From: Flavobacterium sp.
GTDB lineage: Bacteria; Bacteroidota; Bacteroidia; Flavobacteriales; Flavobacteriaceae
Direction: 5' to 3'
DNA length: 64,000 bases
Assembly: GCA_015234525.1 (NCBI GenBank)
Contig: JADGMX010000017.1
Coordinates: 116,314 to 180,313, forward strand
Under the pieces are notes generated by a model. It saw nothing but the letters and a program-made list of their open reading frames with translations. It was not told the DNA's origin and searched no databases. Shown one piece after another: positions 1-8,854 of the stretch. Within the stretch, counting starts at the first letter, position 1; each line of letters starts with the position of its first letter. A program made the position numbers and the translations under genes.

Positions 1-1230
1 TTTAATGTGTTGGTTTTAGATCAGCGATTTAATCAAAATTCGTCAGTTTCTTTTGTCAACACCAATGTAACGCGTGACGGGAATTTCCGCGATGCCAATG
101 TATCAGCGGCAATCTTCGACTTAAATACAAAGGCGAACACTTTCAACCTTTCGGGCGATTTCAAATACAGTTACGTCAATCAATATGGTGATCAAGAAGA
201 TGCGAAGGGAATAAACACTTCGATCAGATTTGCTGAAACCAGTGGAAATTACCGATTTGCTCTTGGCGGGACTTATATCTCCAAAGATTTCGACAGTAAT
301 GATTTAGGAATAATCTATTATACCAATTTTCACTCAGCGTATGTGGATGCGAGTTACCGAATCTTAAATCCGACCAAAATCTTTAATACGTTCAACGTCA
401 GCACATCGGCATATACGTCAATTGACAATATAACGGGCCGTTTTCAGGATGCATATCTGAATTTCTACACCAGTGCGAACACCAGGAAAAATGATTTTCT
501 GAGCTTCGAATTTACGCTGAATCCGATTGAAACATACGATTTTTATGAACCTCGGTTTGACGGGCGGTTTTTATACGTGCCGGCAGGGACTTATGGAAGT
601 TTCTACTTTAGCTCCAATTTTAACCGGAAATTTGCGATCGATATAAATCCGGCTTTCCGACTTTCGCTTGAAGAACAGCGTGAAACGTGGAGCTTTTTCG
701 TTCAACCGCGTTACCGATTTACCGATAAAATCACATCGACGATCGCATTTCAGTATATCAGACAAAATAATAATTTCGGATATGTTGGCGATAGCTATGA
801 ATCAGCTGATTTGCCGTTCGACATCTTTTTGACAAGGCGCGACCGAACTACGTATTCAGTTTCCGGCGGCGGGAAATATTCGGTTAATAAGGACATGACC
901 GTAAATCTCAACTTGAGATATTACTGGTCTTACACAGAAAATCGCGATTACTTTTCGCTTACGGATCGAGGTTATTTGCTTCCTGCGAATTATCAAGCTA
1001 ACGACACAAATTTCAACACCTGGAACCTTGATCTCTCCTATTCATGGTGGTTTGCGCCGGGAAGTCAGATATCGGTTCTCTATCGCAACAATGCTAGTTC
1101 TGCGGTTCCGGAGATCAATAAAAACCTATCGACCAATCTCTCGCAGCTCTTCAAAGACAACTTGCAGAATGTTTTTTCGGTCAGCATCCGATATTTCATC
1201 GATTACAATCAGGCAAAAAACTGGTTCTAG
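1..1230 (+). CDS. DUF5916-family outer-membrane protein, C-terminal part (5' end outside window)
   Basis: The reading frame is open from the first base, so the start lies upstream of the window. The visible 409 residues consist of alternating aromatic/polar strands (repeated FxFxxNxNxR-like and YRYxF-like segments) and end in ...FIDYNQAKNWF. This is the appearance of an outer-membrane beta-barrel. The strand pattern and ending resemble the C-terminal barrel of flavobacterial DUF5916 proteins, which carry a carbohydrate-binding-like N-terminal domain that would lie outside the window. No function is established for this family. The apparent GTG at position 7 is internal and is not proposed as a start. 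It is followed 36 nt later by gpmI, which has its own promoter. Confidence 0.75.
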   Translation, partial: FNVLVLDQRFNQNSSVSFVNTNVTRDGNFRDANVSAAIFDLNTKANTFNLSGDFKYSYVNQYGDQEDAKGINTSIRFAETSGNYRFALGGTYISKDFDSNDLGIIYYTNFHSAYVDASYRILNPTKIFNTFNVSTSAYTSIDNITGRFQDAYLNFYTSANTRKNDFLSFEFTLNPIETYDFYEPRFDGRFLYVPAGTYGSFYFSSNFNRKFAIDINPAFRLSLEEQRETWSFFVQPRYRFTDKITSTIAFQYIRQNNNFGYVGDSYESADLPFDIFLTRRDRTTYSVSGGGKYSVNKDMTVNLNLRYYWSYTENRDYFSLTDRGYLLPANYQANDTNFNTWNLDLSYSWWFAPGSQISVLYRNNASSAVPEINKNLSTNLSQLFKDNLQNVFSVSIRYFIDYNQAKNWF

Positions 1231-1234
1231 TTTA

Positions 1235-1242
1235 TATCTTTG
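1235..1242 (+). promoter_or_regulatory. TAnnTTTG -7 box of gpmI
   Basis: TATCTTTG sits 24 nt before the gpmI ATG and matches the Bacteroidetes sigma-A -7 consensus TAnnTTTG exactly. No convincing -33 TTG is seen at the usual distance. Confidence 0.6.
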
Positions 1243-1266
1243 TAGTTCGCACACTATACTACGAAG

Positions 1267-2775
1267 ATGAATAAAAAAGTCATATTGATGATCCTCGACG
1301 GCTGGGGAAAATCGCCGGATCCTAAAGTTTCAGCTATCGATCACGCAAATACGCCGTTTATCGACAGTTTGTATCACCGATTTCCAAATGCTCAATTGCG
1401 GACAGACGGACTAAACGTAGGTCTTCCGGAAGGTCAGATGGGGAATTCTGAAGTTGGTCATATGAATCTTGGCGCCGGCCGTATCATTTATCAGGATCTC
1501 GCAAAAATCAATTTGGCCGTTCAAAACAATACGTTGAGCAAAGAACAACCGCTGATTGATGCCTTCCAGTATGCTCTTGAGAACAACAAACCGGTTCATT
1601 TTGTCGGATTGGTTTCAGACGGCGGCGTGCATTCGCATATCGAGCATTTAAAGGGCTTGATCAATGCGTCTGAGGAGTTCGGATTGAAAAATGTTTTTAT
1701 TCATGCGTTTACCGACGGCAGAGATGTCGATCCACGATCGGGCGTGCTTCACATCTCGTCTTTACAAAATCACATCAAGGATAAAAGCGCAAAATTGGCG
1801 ACAGTTGTCGGGCGATACTATGCCATGGATCGCGATCGGCGTTGGGAGCGAATCAAACTTGCTTACGATTTGATTGTAAATCGGGTCGGAACGCCAACTT
1901 CTGATTTTGTTGATGCACTTCAGGATAGTTATCAAAATGGGATTACCGACGAGTTTATCATGCCGCTTGTTTCTGCTGATCAGTCGGCCCGCATTCAGGA
2001 TGGCGATGTGGTGATATTTTTTAATTTCAGGACCGATCGCGGAAGACAATTGACTGAAGCCTTGTCGCAAGAGGATTTTCCTGAATTCGGAATGCACAAA
2101 CTCAATCTGTACTATCTAACGATGACCAATTATGATGATACGTATTCGAACATTCATGTCATCTACGACAAGGACAATATTACTGACACTTTAGGTGAGG
2201 TGTTATCCGAAAATAATAAGAAGCAGATTCGGATTGCCGAAACCGAAAAGTATCCGCACGTCACGTTCTTCTTTTCTGGTGGACGCGAGGAACCTTTTGA
2301 AGGCGAAACCCGTATCATGAAAGCCTCGCCAAAGGTTGCAACTTACGACCTCAAGCCTGAAATGAGTGCTTTCGAACTCGCCGATGCGCTGATTCCGGAA
2401 CTCCAAAAAGAGGAAGTCGATTTTGTGTGTTTAAACTTTGCAAATGGCGATATGGTTGGCCATACCGGTGTCATGGAAGCGGCTATCAAGGCTTGTGAGG
2501 CAGTCGACACTTGCGTGGAAAATGTAGTCAACACCGCATTGGCGCACAATTATACGACGTTGCTGATCGCAGACCATGGCAATTGTGAAACGATGATCAA
2601 TCCGGATGGCAGTCCGAATACCGCTCACACAACCAACCCGGTTCCGATCATTTTGATTGATCGCGATTTGACGTACATTCACGACGGGATCCTTGGCGAT
2701 ATTGCACCGACAATCCTGGATTTGATGGGTGTTGAAAAACCTGAAGTTATGACCCGGAATTCACTGATCAGATAG
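1267..2775 (+). CDS. gpmI: 2,3-bisphosphoglycerate-independent phosphoglycerate mutase
   Basis: Interconverts 3- and 2-phosphoglycerate in cytoplasmic glycolysis/gluconeogenesis through a phosphoserine intermediate and two manganese ions. The 502-residue length is normal for the family. Visible features are the N-terminal metal motif LDGWG (Asp11), the catalytic serine Ser61 in MGNSEVGHMNLGAGR, and the C-terminal metal ligands in ADHGNCETM and AHTTNPVP, in alkaline-phosphatase-superfamily order. The ATG follows a good -7 box. The TAG stop directly abuts the stop of the opposing CoA-transferase gene with no intergenic base, so no dedicated terminator hairpin exists between them. Confidence 0.97.
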   Translation: MNKKVILMILDGWGKSPDPKVSAIDHANTPFIDSLYHRFPNAQLRTDGLNVGLPEGQMGNSEVGHMNLGAGRIIYQDLAKINLAVQNNTLSKEQPLIDAFQYALENNKPVHFVGLVSDGGVHSHIEHLKGLINASEEFGLKNVFIHAFTDGRDVDPRSGVLHISSLQNHIKDKSAKLATVVGRYYAMDRDRRWERIKLAYDLIVNRVGTPTSDFVDALQDSYQNGITDEFIMPLVSADQSARIQDGDVVIFFNFRTDRGRQLTEALSQEDFPEFGMHKLNLYYLTMTNYDDTYSNIHVIYDKDNITDTLGEVLSENNKKQIRIAETEKYPHVTFFFSGGREEPFEGETRIMKASPKVATYDLKPEMSAFELADALIPELQKEEVDFVCLNFANGDMVGHTGVMEAAIKACEAVDTCVENVVNTALAHNYTTLLIADHGNCETMINPDGSPNTAHTTNPVPIILIDRDLTYIHDGILGDIAPTILDLMGVEKPEVMTRNSLIR

Positions 2776-4053
2776 TTAAACCGAACGCGAAATCATTTCA
2801 TAATACGATTTGTCGACTGATTCCTGATGATCGGGATGCGCGATTTGAACAAGCGCGGCAACACGTTGTTTGATCGTTTTTCCATAAAGGTCTGCAATGC
2901 CATTTTCAGTAATAACATAGTGAACGTGTGCTCTTGTAGTAACCACGCCCGCACCTTTTTTCAGAAACGGTACAATTCTACTATCGCCATACTTGGTAAC
3001 CGATGGCAAAGCGATTATTGCCTTTCCGTTCGGACTCAATGCTGCACCTCTGATAAAATCCATTTGACCACCAACTCCGGAATACATTTTCGCACCAATT
3101 GAATCGGCACAGACTTGTCCGGTAACGTCGACTTCGATAGCCGAATTGATTGCGACCATTTTATTGTTTGTTCGGATTCGGACCGTATCGTTCACAAACG
3201 AAGATTCTTTCATTTCGATAAACGGATTGTCGTTAACAAAATCGTAGAGACGTTGCGAGCCGATCAGAAAGGTAGCAAGCGCCCGACCTTTAGCGACACC
3301 ATTATGACTACAATTGATTACGCCTGATTCAATAAGATCAATCACGCCATCGGAGAACATTTCGGTATGGAGTCCGAGGTTTTTATGATTTTTCAATTTT
3401 GACAATGCGGCGTTCGGGATCGAACCAATTCCCATTTGAAGCGTGCTTTCGTCTTCGATCAGGCTTGCAATATAACTACCAATTTTTTCTTCTACCGGCG
3501 AGATTTCTGCAAATGACTGACGATAAAGCGGCACGTCAACCTCAACTAAAAAATCGATGTTGGAAACATGGATAAGTCCGTCGCCAAAGGTTCGCGGCAT
3601 TTGCGGATTAACCTGAGCGACAACGTATTTCGCATTTTTGATAGCTGCAACCGAAGCTTCGACGGATACGCCAAGCGAGCAATATCCGTGCGTATCAGGA
3701 GGCGAAACGTGAATCAGCGCCACATCGAGATTAACAACATTTCTTTTGAACAGTATGGGAAGTTCACTTAAAAAAACCGGTGTGTAAGATCCGTTTCCGG
3801 CTTGAATTGTATGCCGGACATTTTTGCCGATAAAAAACGAATTGACATGAAAGCTATCGGCTAGTTTCGGATCGGCATAAGGCGCTTCTCCTTCGGTATG
3901 CAAATGACATACTTCTACATTTCTCAGTTCGGAAGCTCTGTCGGATAGTGCTTTTGTCAGGATATTCGGAGTTGCGGCAGCGGCTTGAACATAAACTCTA
4001 TCGCCTGATTTTACACATTTAAGGGCTTCTTCGGCAGTAACGTATTTTCCCAT
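2776..4053 (-). CDS. acetyl-CoA hydrolase/CoA-transferase family protein
   Basis: A 425-residue member of the family that includes 4-hydroxybutyrate CoA-transferase and acetyl-CoA hydrolase, moving CoA between carboxylates. The probable catalytic glutamate is Glu231 in GLHTEMFSDG, and a glycine-rich CoA-binding segment GVGGQMDFIRGA lies in the C-terminal half. The usual C-terminal ENGIADLYGKT motif is present. The substrate cannot be read from the sequence. Candidates are acetate/short-chain acyl-CoA or 4-hydroxybutyrate. It appears monocistronic and converges on gpmI with stop codons touching. Confidence 0.88.
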   Translation of the reverse strand: MGKYVTAEEALKCVKSGDRVYVQAAAATPNILTKALSDRASELRNVEVCHLHTEGEAPYADPKLADSFHVNSFFIGKNVRHTIQAGNGSYTPVFLSELPILFKRNVVNLDVALIHVSPPDTHGYCSLGVSVEASVAAIKNAKYVVAQVNPQMPRTFGDGLIHVSNIDFLVEVDVPLYRQSFAEISPVEEKIGSYIASLIEDESTLQMGIGSIPNAALSKLKNHKNLGLHTEMFSDGVIDLIESGVINCSHNGVAKGRALATFLIGSQRLYDFVNDNPFIEMKESSFVNDTVRIRTNNKMVAINSAIEVDVTGQVCADSIGAKMYSGVGGQMDFIRGAALSPNGKAIIALPSVTKYGDSRIVPFLKKGAGVVTTRAHVHYVITENGIADLYGKTIKQRVAALVQIAHPDHQESVDKSYYEMISRSV

Positions 4054-4141
4054 GATCTGTTTTTTGCAAACTTACAACATCTTAGGCATTTCACCGTAAT
4101 TGCAACCGAATCGATTCTGGATAAGATCCATCATAAATTTG

Positions 4142-4149
4142 TACTTTTG
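4142..4149 (+). promoter_or_regulatory. -7 box of map
   Basis: TACTTTTG ends 18 nt before the chosen ATG at 4168. A second overlapping match, TAAATTTG, lies at 4134-4141. Either could serve the map-methyltransferase pair. The box also argues for the ATG at 4168 over the in-frame TTG at 4147, which lies inside it. Confidence 0.5.
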
Positions 4150-4167
4150 CAACTTATTAAATTATGT

Positions 4168-4989
4168 ATGATAATTCCAAAAACCGCCGAAGAAATAGAA
4201 TTGATGAGAGAAAGTGCGTTGCTTGTATCCAAAACATTGGGTATGATTGCGCGCGAAATCAAGCCGGGAATCACAACTTTGCAACTCGACAAGCTTGCCG
4301 AAGAATTTATTCGGGATCACGATGCCATTCCGGGTTTCTTGGGATTATACGGTTGCCCTTCTACTCTGCTGACCAGCGTCAACGAGCAAGTTGTTCACGG
4401 ATTACCGACGAATCGACCGATTGAAGAAGGAGATATCGTATCAGTTGATTGTGGCGCGATCAAAAACGAGTTCTACGGAGATCACGCATATACGTTTGCG
4501 ATTGGCGAAATTCCGGCCGCAACACAAAAATTATTAGACGTCACGAAAGAGTCGCTTTATATTGGAATTCGCGAATTCAGAGCCGGAAACCGCGTTGAAG
4601 ACGTTGGAAACGCAATTCAAAAGTTTACAGAATCACATGGATATGGTGTGGTTCGAGAATTGGTCGGTCACGGCCTTGGTCGCAAAATGCACGAAGATCC
4701 TGAAATGCCGAATTACGGAAAACGAGGTCGGGGTAAATTGTTTGTTGAAGGAATGACAGTGGCTATTGAACCGATGATCAATCTCGGAACCAGAAACATC
4801 AAACATCTAAAAGACGGATGGACAATTGTTACTGCCGACGGAAAACCAAGCGCGCATTTCGAGCATGATGTGGCCTTAATTAATGGCAAGCCTGAACTAC
4901 TTTCAACGTTTCAATATATCTACAAGGAGTTAGGAATCGTGTCGAATGAAGAAGACGAATTCAGACGTCAGCCGCTTGTTTTATCATGA
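4168..4989 (+). CDS. map: type I methionine aminopeptidase
   Basis: Removes the initiator methionine from new proteins in the cytoplasm using two metal ions. From ATG 4168 it is 273 residues. All five metal ligands of the pita-bread fold are visible: Asp94 and Asp105 (VDCGAIKNEFYGDHAYTF), His168 (GHGLGRKMHEDPEMP), Glu201 (EPMINLG) and Glu232 (EHDVAL). His78 in VVHGLP is the usual substrate-contact residue. The start at 4168 (MIIPKTAEEIELM) fits the family better than the longer TTG frame. The stop overlaps the next gene by 4 nt (ATGA), indicating translational coupling with the downstream methyltransferase. Confidence 0.96.
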   Translation: MIIPKTAEEIELMRESALLVSKTLGMIAREIKPGITTLQLDKLAEEFIRDHDAIPGFLGLYGCPSTLLTSVNEQVVHGLPTNRPIEEGDIVSVDCGAIKNEFYGDHAYTFAIGEIPAATQKLLDVTKESLYIGIREFRAGNRVEDVGNAIQKFTESHGYGVVRELVGHGLGRKMHEDPEMPNYGKRGRGKLFVEGMTVAIEPMINLGTRNIKHLKDGWTIVTADGKPSAHFEHDVALINGKPELLSTFQYIYKELGIVSNEEDEFRRQPLVLS

Positions 4990-5753
4990 TAAAAAAAGTT
5001 TTTAAAGCGATTTTAAACACGGTTCCCCGTCCGTTGCTTATCCGATTAAGCTATGTGGCAAGGCCGATTCTTGAATTTGCTTTAAAAGGCAATCGTTTTA
5101 CGGATCCGATAGACGGCAAGAGTTTCCGGACATTTTTGCCGTATGGTTATGGCAAGCAGCGATCGAATGTACTTTCTCCAAGTACACTTTCCCTTGAGCG
5201 CCACCGACTACTCTGGCTTTATTTAAAAAATGAGACGGATTTTTTTACCTCGCCCAAAAAGGTGCTCCATTTTGCGCCTGAACAAGCTTTTTACAAACGC
5301 TTTCGACAGCAAACCAATTTAGATTACACCACTACTGATCTGTATTCGCCGTTGGCAGATGTCAAAGCGGATATTTGCAACCTTCCATTTGAAAATGACT
5401 CGTATGATCTGATTTTATGCAATCATGTTTTAGAGCATATTCCGGATGATAAACGTGCGATGGAAGAACTTTACCGTGTGCTGAAGCCGGGCGGGATGGG
5501 GATTTTCCAGATACCGCAGGATCTTAATCGCGAGACTACTTTTGAAGACAACTCGATCACCGATCGGAAAGCGCGTGCGGAGATTTTTGGCCAATATGAC
5601 CACGTTCGGGTTTATGGCCGGGATTATTTTGAAAAGCTGCGGCAGATAGGTTTTAATGTTATCGAGGTTGATTACACTAAAGTATTGTCGCCGGAATTAG
5701 TTGAAAAATACTGTTTGGCACCAGGCGAGATCATACCTGTTTGTTATAAATAA
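4986..5753 (+). CDS. class I SAM-dependent methyltransferase
   Basis: A 255-residue methyltransferase of the Methyltransf_11/25 type. The Rossmann core begins near residue 93 (LHFAPEQAFYKRF, an atypical motif I). It continues with the acidic DLYSPLADVKADI region, the motif CNHVLEHIPDD and the post-core strand GGMGIFQIPQ. The N-terminal 90 residues include RPLLIRLSYVARPILEF, possibly a membrane-associating or substrate-recruiting helix. The substrate is unknown. It overlaps map by 4 nt and is followed by a strong terminator, so the two form a bicistronic unit. Confidence 0.85.
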   Translation: MIKKVFKAILNTVPRPLLIRLSYVARPILEFALKGNRFTDPIDGKSFRTFLPYGYGKQRSNVLSPSTLSLERHRLLWLYLKNETDFFTSPKKVLHFAPEQAFYKRFRQQTNLDYTTTDLYSPLADVKADICNLPFENDSYDLILCNHVLEHIPDDKRAMEELYRVLKPGGMGIFQIPQDLNRETTFEDNSITDRKARAEIFGQYDHVRVYGRDYFEKLRQIGFNVIEVDYTKVLSPELVEKYCLAPGEIIPVCYK

Positions 5754-5755
5754 AA

Positions 5756-5788
5756 AACGTCCGGCAATTCACCGGACGTTTCTAGTTT
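5756..5788 (+). terminator. Rho-independent terminator after map-methyltransferase
   Basis: A perfect 9-bp stem, AACGTCCGG paired with CCGGACGTT around a 7-nt loop, followed by TCTAGTTTT. It begins 3 nt after the methyltransferase stop. Confidence 0.85.
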
Positions 5789-5797
5789 TCAAGCCCT

Positions 5798-5882
5798 AGC
5801 CCTGATGGAAGCGGCATCCTTTTTTGAGTGTAAAGCGACAGCGCTACACGAGAAAAAGATACAGCGGACAGCAGGAACAGCT
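5798..5882 (+). ncRNA. conserved structured element, copy a (type A)
   Basis: Closed by AGC-CCTG (5798-5804) pairing with CAGG (5872-5875) and GCT (5880-5882). Inside lie the conserved GAAGCGGCATCC, a long imperfect hairpin of C-T-rich and A-rich arms capped by GTGTA/TACAC, and GATACAGCGGA. It lies between two convergent genes (methyltransferase and M16 peptidase), just after the terminator, so it has no obvious promoter of its own. See the finding on the element family. The call as an RNA is inferred from paired changes among copies. Confidence 0.6.
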
Positions 5883-5894
5883 CCCGATCAAAAA

Positions 5895-8705
5895 TCAGAT
5901 TTTCTCAGGCATCAGAATCGCTACCATTTTATCTTTCGTCAGATATTTTTTGGCAACAGCTTGTATATCGGCGGCCGTAACAGAATTGATTTTAGCTTCC
6001 ATTTGGACGATTTCTTCTGGCGACGTACCGTTATAATAAGCATTCTGCAAACTTGAAAGCCAGTACCGGTTTTCCTTGATGTCCTTTTTGTAATCGAGCA
6101 ATTCGCTCTCTTTGAATTTAGAAACATCTTTCGGATCCGGACCGTTGTCAATAATTTTCTGCAATTCAGCCAAAGCGGCTGCAGTCAGGCTTTCAGCATT
6201 TTCAGGCCCACATGGGAAACCAATATTAAAATTGTAATATCCGTTTGGAACCTTGCTCATGCTACCTCGCGCGCTGACGCCATAAACGCCGGCCGAATTT
6301 TCACGTAACTCTTCAATTAACTTGATGGTTAAAACTTCGCCTAGAGCTTGCATCGTAAATGCTTCTTTAGGCGTGTATGTTGCATCGCCATAGAACATGA
6401 TTGACACCGTGCTTTTTGGATCGGCGCCTTTGTTAACGACTTTCTTAAGATCGCCTTTTAGCATTCTATAGCCAAGATCGACAGGTTTTTCTTTTGTGCC
6501 ATTTGACGGCAAAGACGCAATATACTTAGAAGCATAATCTTCGATTGCTTTATCATCGATATTCCCCACAAAGAAGAATTCGAAGTCGCCCGCATTTGAG
6601 AACCGCTCTTTATACTTATTGTAAGCCAGTTTATAGTCCGTGTTTTTCCACGCCGTTTCGTCTGGAATAAGTCCGGTGAATCGCGGGTTATCTTTCAGCA
6701 AATAGCCGTATAACTCTTGTTGAAAGTAAAATGTAGGCATAGCTGCCAAATTTTTATAACTGGCATCAAGTTTTTGTTTGTAACCTTCAAAAGCATCGTT
6801 ATCGAGATTTAAATCGGTAAAATAGGCGTGCGTCATTTGCATCATGTATTCAAAATCTTTTGGCGTGGCCGATCCGCGAAGTCCTTCTGTATTACTGCTG
6901 ATGTAAGGCGAAACGTTTGCCAATTTACCCGACATGAATTTGTTGATGTCGTTTAATTTGAGTCCGCCGAAACCAGCCTCCGCCAGAGCGCCGTTTGCAT
7001 ATTGCGTTTTCTTATAATCGTCGTTCGAATAAAGATTTGTTCCGCCGAAGCTGACTGCTTCCATTATGATCTCGTCATTTTTGAAATCGGTTTTCTTATA
7101 CGTTACTTTTGCGCCATTGGACAAATGCAATGTTGTAGTACCGATTTTTGAATTGGTTTCCTTTTTTGTGATAGAACCCGGTTTGATCTCAGATTTAATC
7201 AGTCCGGCCACAATTTCTGAATCCTGATACGGTGTCAACTGCGAATCATCGACATTAAGCGCCTTTAAAACCTGAGCTTCAGTGACCGATTTCAAAACCT
7301 CTTTATCCGGTCCGGTGATGATTACAACTCTATTGTCTTCCTTCACATAATCTTTGATGACAGCATTAACATTTGCGACAGTGATCTCCGGCAACATTTT
7401 CTGAACCGCATTGTATTCCCACGCAATTCCAGGCGTCGGACTTCCATCTAAAAAGTGCGCCTGATACTCGCCTACATAATTTGCTGAATTTTGTTTGTCG
7501 CGATCGTTATAGGCTTTTTCGTATCGAGCCAAAATTGACGACTTTGCCCGATCAAGTTCAGCTTGCGAGAAACCGTATTTTTTAGCTCGCGCGTTTTCAG
7601 TGACAAGGACTGATAGTGCGCTCAGAACCTTGTCTTCCTGCACCATTGCGAAGGATTGATACGCTTCTTTGTCCCGGGCGTAAGTTCCGCCATGATATGA
7701 AAAACCGAACGTAAATGGCGGTGTGGCCGAATTGGTCAATTCTTCGAGACGGTTGTTGAGCATTGTTGTAAAAAGACTTTCAACCAGGTCTTGACGATAA
7801 TCATTCACGGTGACGGTTTTCTTTTTGACATCATAATCTTTGTAAAGAAGCTGAATTTGGGTTGACGACTCTTCAGGATCGGTCTCGATTGCTACAAAAG
7901 TTTCCTTGTGGTTTGGCAGTTCGAAAACAGGGCGTGGTTTAGGTTTTGCCGGATTTTTGTATTTCTCAAAATGTTTTTTGATTTTCTTTTCCATGTCGGC
8001 TACATCAATATCACCGACAACGATAACACTGATAAGATCCGGTCGATACCAATCTTTATAATAGCTTGCCAGTTTCTCATAAGTGAAATTTTCAAGAATC
8101 TCCTTTTTTCCGATCGGAAGTCGCTTTGCGTACTGCGAGTTATGCAACATTTTCGGAAGGTATCGATCACTCATCCGCTTATCTGCTCCAAGTCCGATAC
8201 GATATTCTTCAAGCACAACTCCACGTTCTTTATCAATGTCTTCCGGAGTTAAATTGGCATTAAACGCCCAATCTTCGATAATTTCAAAACCCTTGTCTAA
8301 TTTTGCGGCGTCATCAGACGGAATCGGCAAAAAATAAACAGTCTCATCAAAACTGGTGTAGGCGTTAAGATGTTGACCGAATTTGACACCGATGCTTTGC
8401 AGATAATCAACCAGTTGATTTTTAGGGAAACGTTTGGTGCCGTTAAAGTTCATGTGTTCCATGAAATGCGCCAAGCCGAGTTGCTCGTCGGTTTCGAGGA
8501 TCGAACCCGCGTTGATTACCAGTCGAAGATCGACCTTGTTTTCCGGCTTCTTGTTTTTCCGAATATAGTATGTCAGACCGTTTTTTAACTTTCCGGTTTT
8601 GACCTCGGAGTCAAACGGAATTTTGGACTCGCCTTTTAGATCTTGGGCAACCACAGAAAGCGGTAGCACAAACAAGATAAGTAGTGCTTTAGTGAATGAT
8701 TTCAT
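5895..8705 (-). CDS. M16 family zinc metallopeptidase (insulinase/pitrilysin type), exported
   Basis: A 936-residue protein with an N-terminal signal peptide (MKSFTKALLILFVLPLSVVAQ). The active-site motif HFMEH gives zinc ligands His80 and His84 with catalytic Glu83. The downstream glutamate would be in the EEYRIGLGAD region. Two full M16 repeats are present, the second starting near residue 520, so it is the long fused form. It probably degrades peptides in the periplasm. The ATG at 8705 is preferred because the upstream extension (start 8783) would bury the signal peptide, and a TAnnTTTG box lies at 8739-8746 between the two candidates. Confidence 0.9.
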   Translation of the reverse strand: MKSFTKALLILFVLPLSVVAQDLKGESKIPFDSEVKTGKLKNGLTYYIRKNKKPENKVDLRLVINAGSILETDEQLGLAHFMEHMNFNGTKRFPKNQLVDYLQSIGVKFGQHLNAYTSFDETVYFLPIPSDDAAKLDKGFEIIEDWAFNANLTPEDIDKERGVVLEEYRIGLGADKRMSDRYLPKMLHNSQYAKRLPIGKKEILENFTYEKLASYYKDWYRPDLISVIVVGDIDVADMEKKIKKHFEKYKNPAKPKPRPVFELPNHKETFVAIETDPEESSTQIQLLYKDYDVKKKTVTVNDYRQDLVESLFTTMLNNRLEELTNSATPPFTFGFSYHGGTYARDKEAYQSFAMVQEDKVLSALSVLVTENARAKKYGFSQAELDRAKSSILARYEKAYNDRDKQNSANYVGEYQAHFLDGSPTPGIAWEYNAVQKMLPEITVANVNAVIKDYVKEDNRVVIITGPDKEVLKSVTEAQVLKALNVDDSQLTPYQDSEIVAGLIKSEIKPGSITKKETNSKIGTTTLHLSNGAKVTYKKTDFKNDEIIMEAVSFGGTNLYSNDDYKKTQYANGALAEAGFGGLKLNDINKFMSGKLANVSPYISSNTEGLRGSATPKDFEYMMQMTHAYFTDLNLDNDAFEGYKQKLDASYKNLAAMPTFYFQQELYGYLLKDNPRFTGLIPDETAWKNTDYKLAYNKYKERFSNAGDFEFFFVGNIDDKAIEDYASKYIASLPSNGTKEKPVDLGYRMLKGDLKKVVNKGADPKSTVSIMFYGDATYTPKEAFTMQALGEVLTIKLIEELRENSAGVYGVSARGSMSKVPNGYYNFNIGFPCGPENAESLTAAALAELQKIIDNGPDPKDVSKFKESELLDYKKDIKENRYWLSSLQNAYYNGTSPEEIVQMEAKINSVTAADIQAVAKKYLTKDKMVAILMPEKI

Positions 8706-8738
8706 ATTTGTTGTATTGATGGATTTACGCGTGAAAAT

Positions 8739-8746
8739 CAAATATA
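8739..8746 (-). promoter_or_regulatory. -7 box of the M16 peptidase gene
   Basis: On the minus strand this reads TATATTTG, an exact TAnnTTTG match 33 nt before the ATG at 8705. Its position supports 8705 as the true start. Confidence 0.5.
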
Positions 8747-8854
8747 AAGATTTCTGTCTCTTAACGTTACGTTTATTCTGCATTTTTTTATAAGGTCGGC
8801 ACCCCGTGCAAAACCTATTTAATTTATTATATTTACCGCGTTTACTTCTTAATT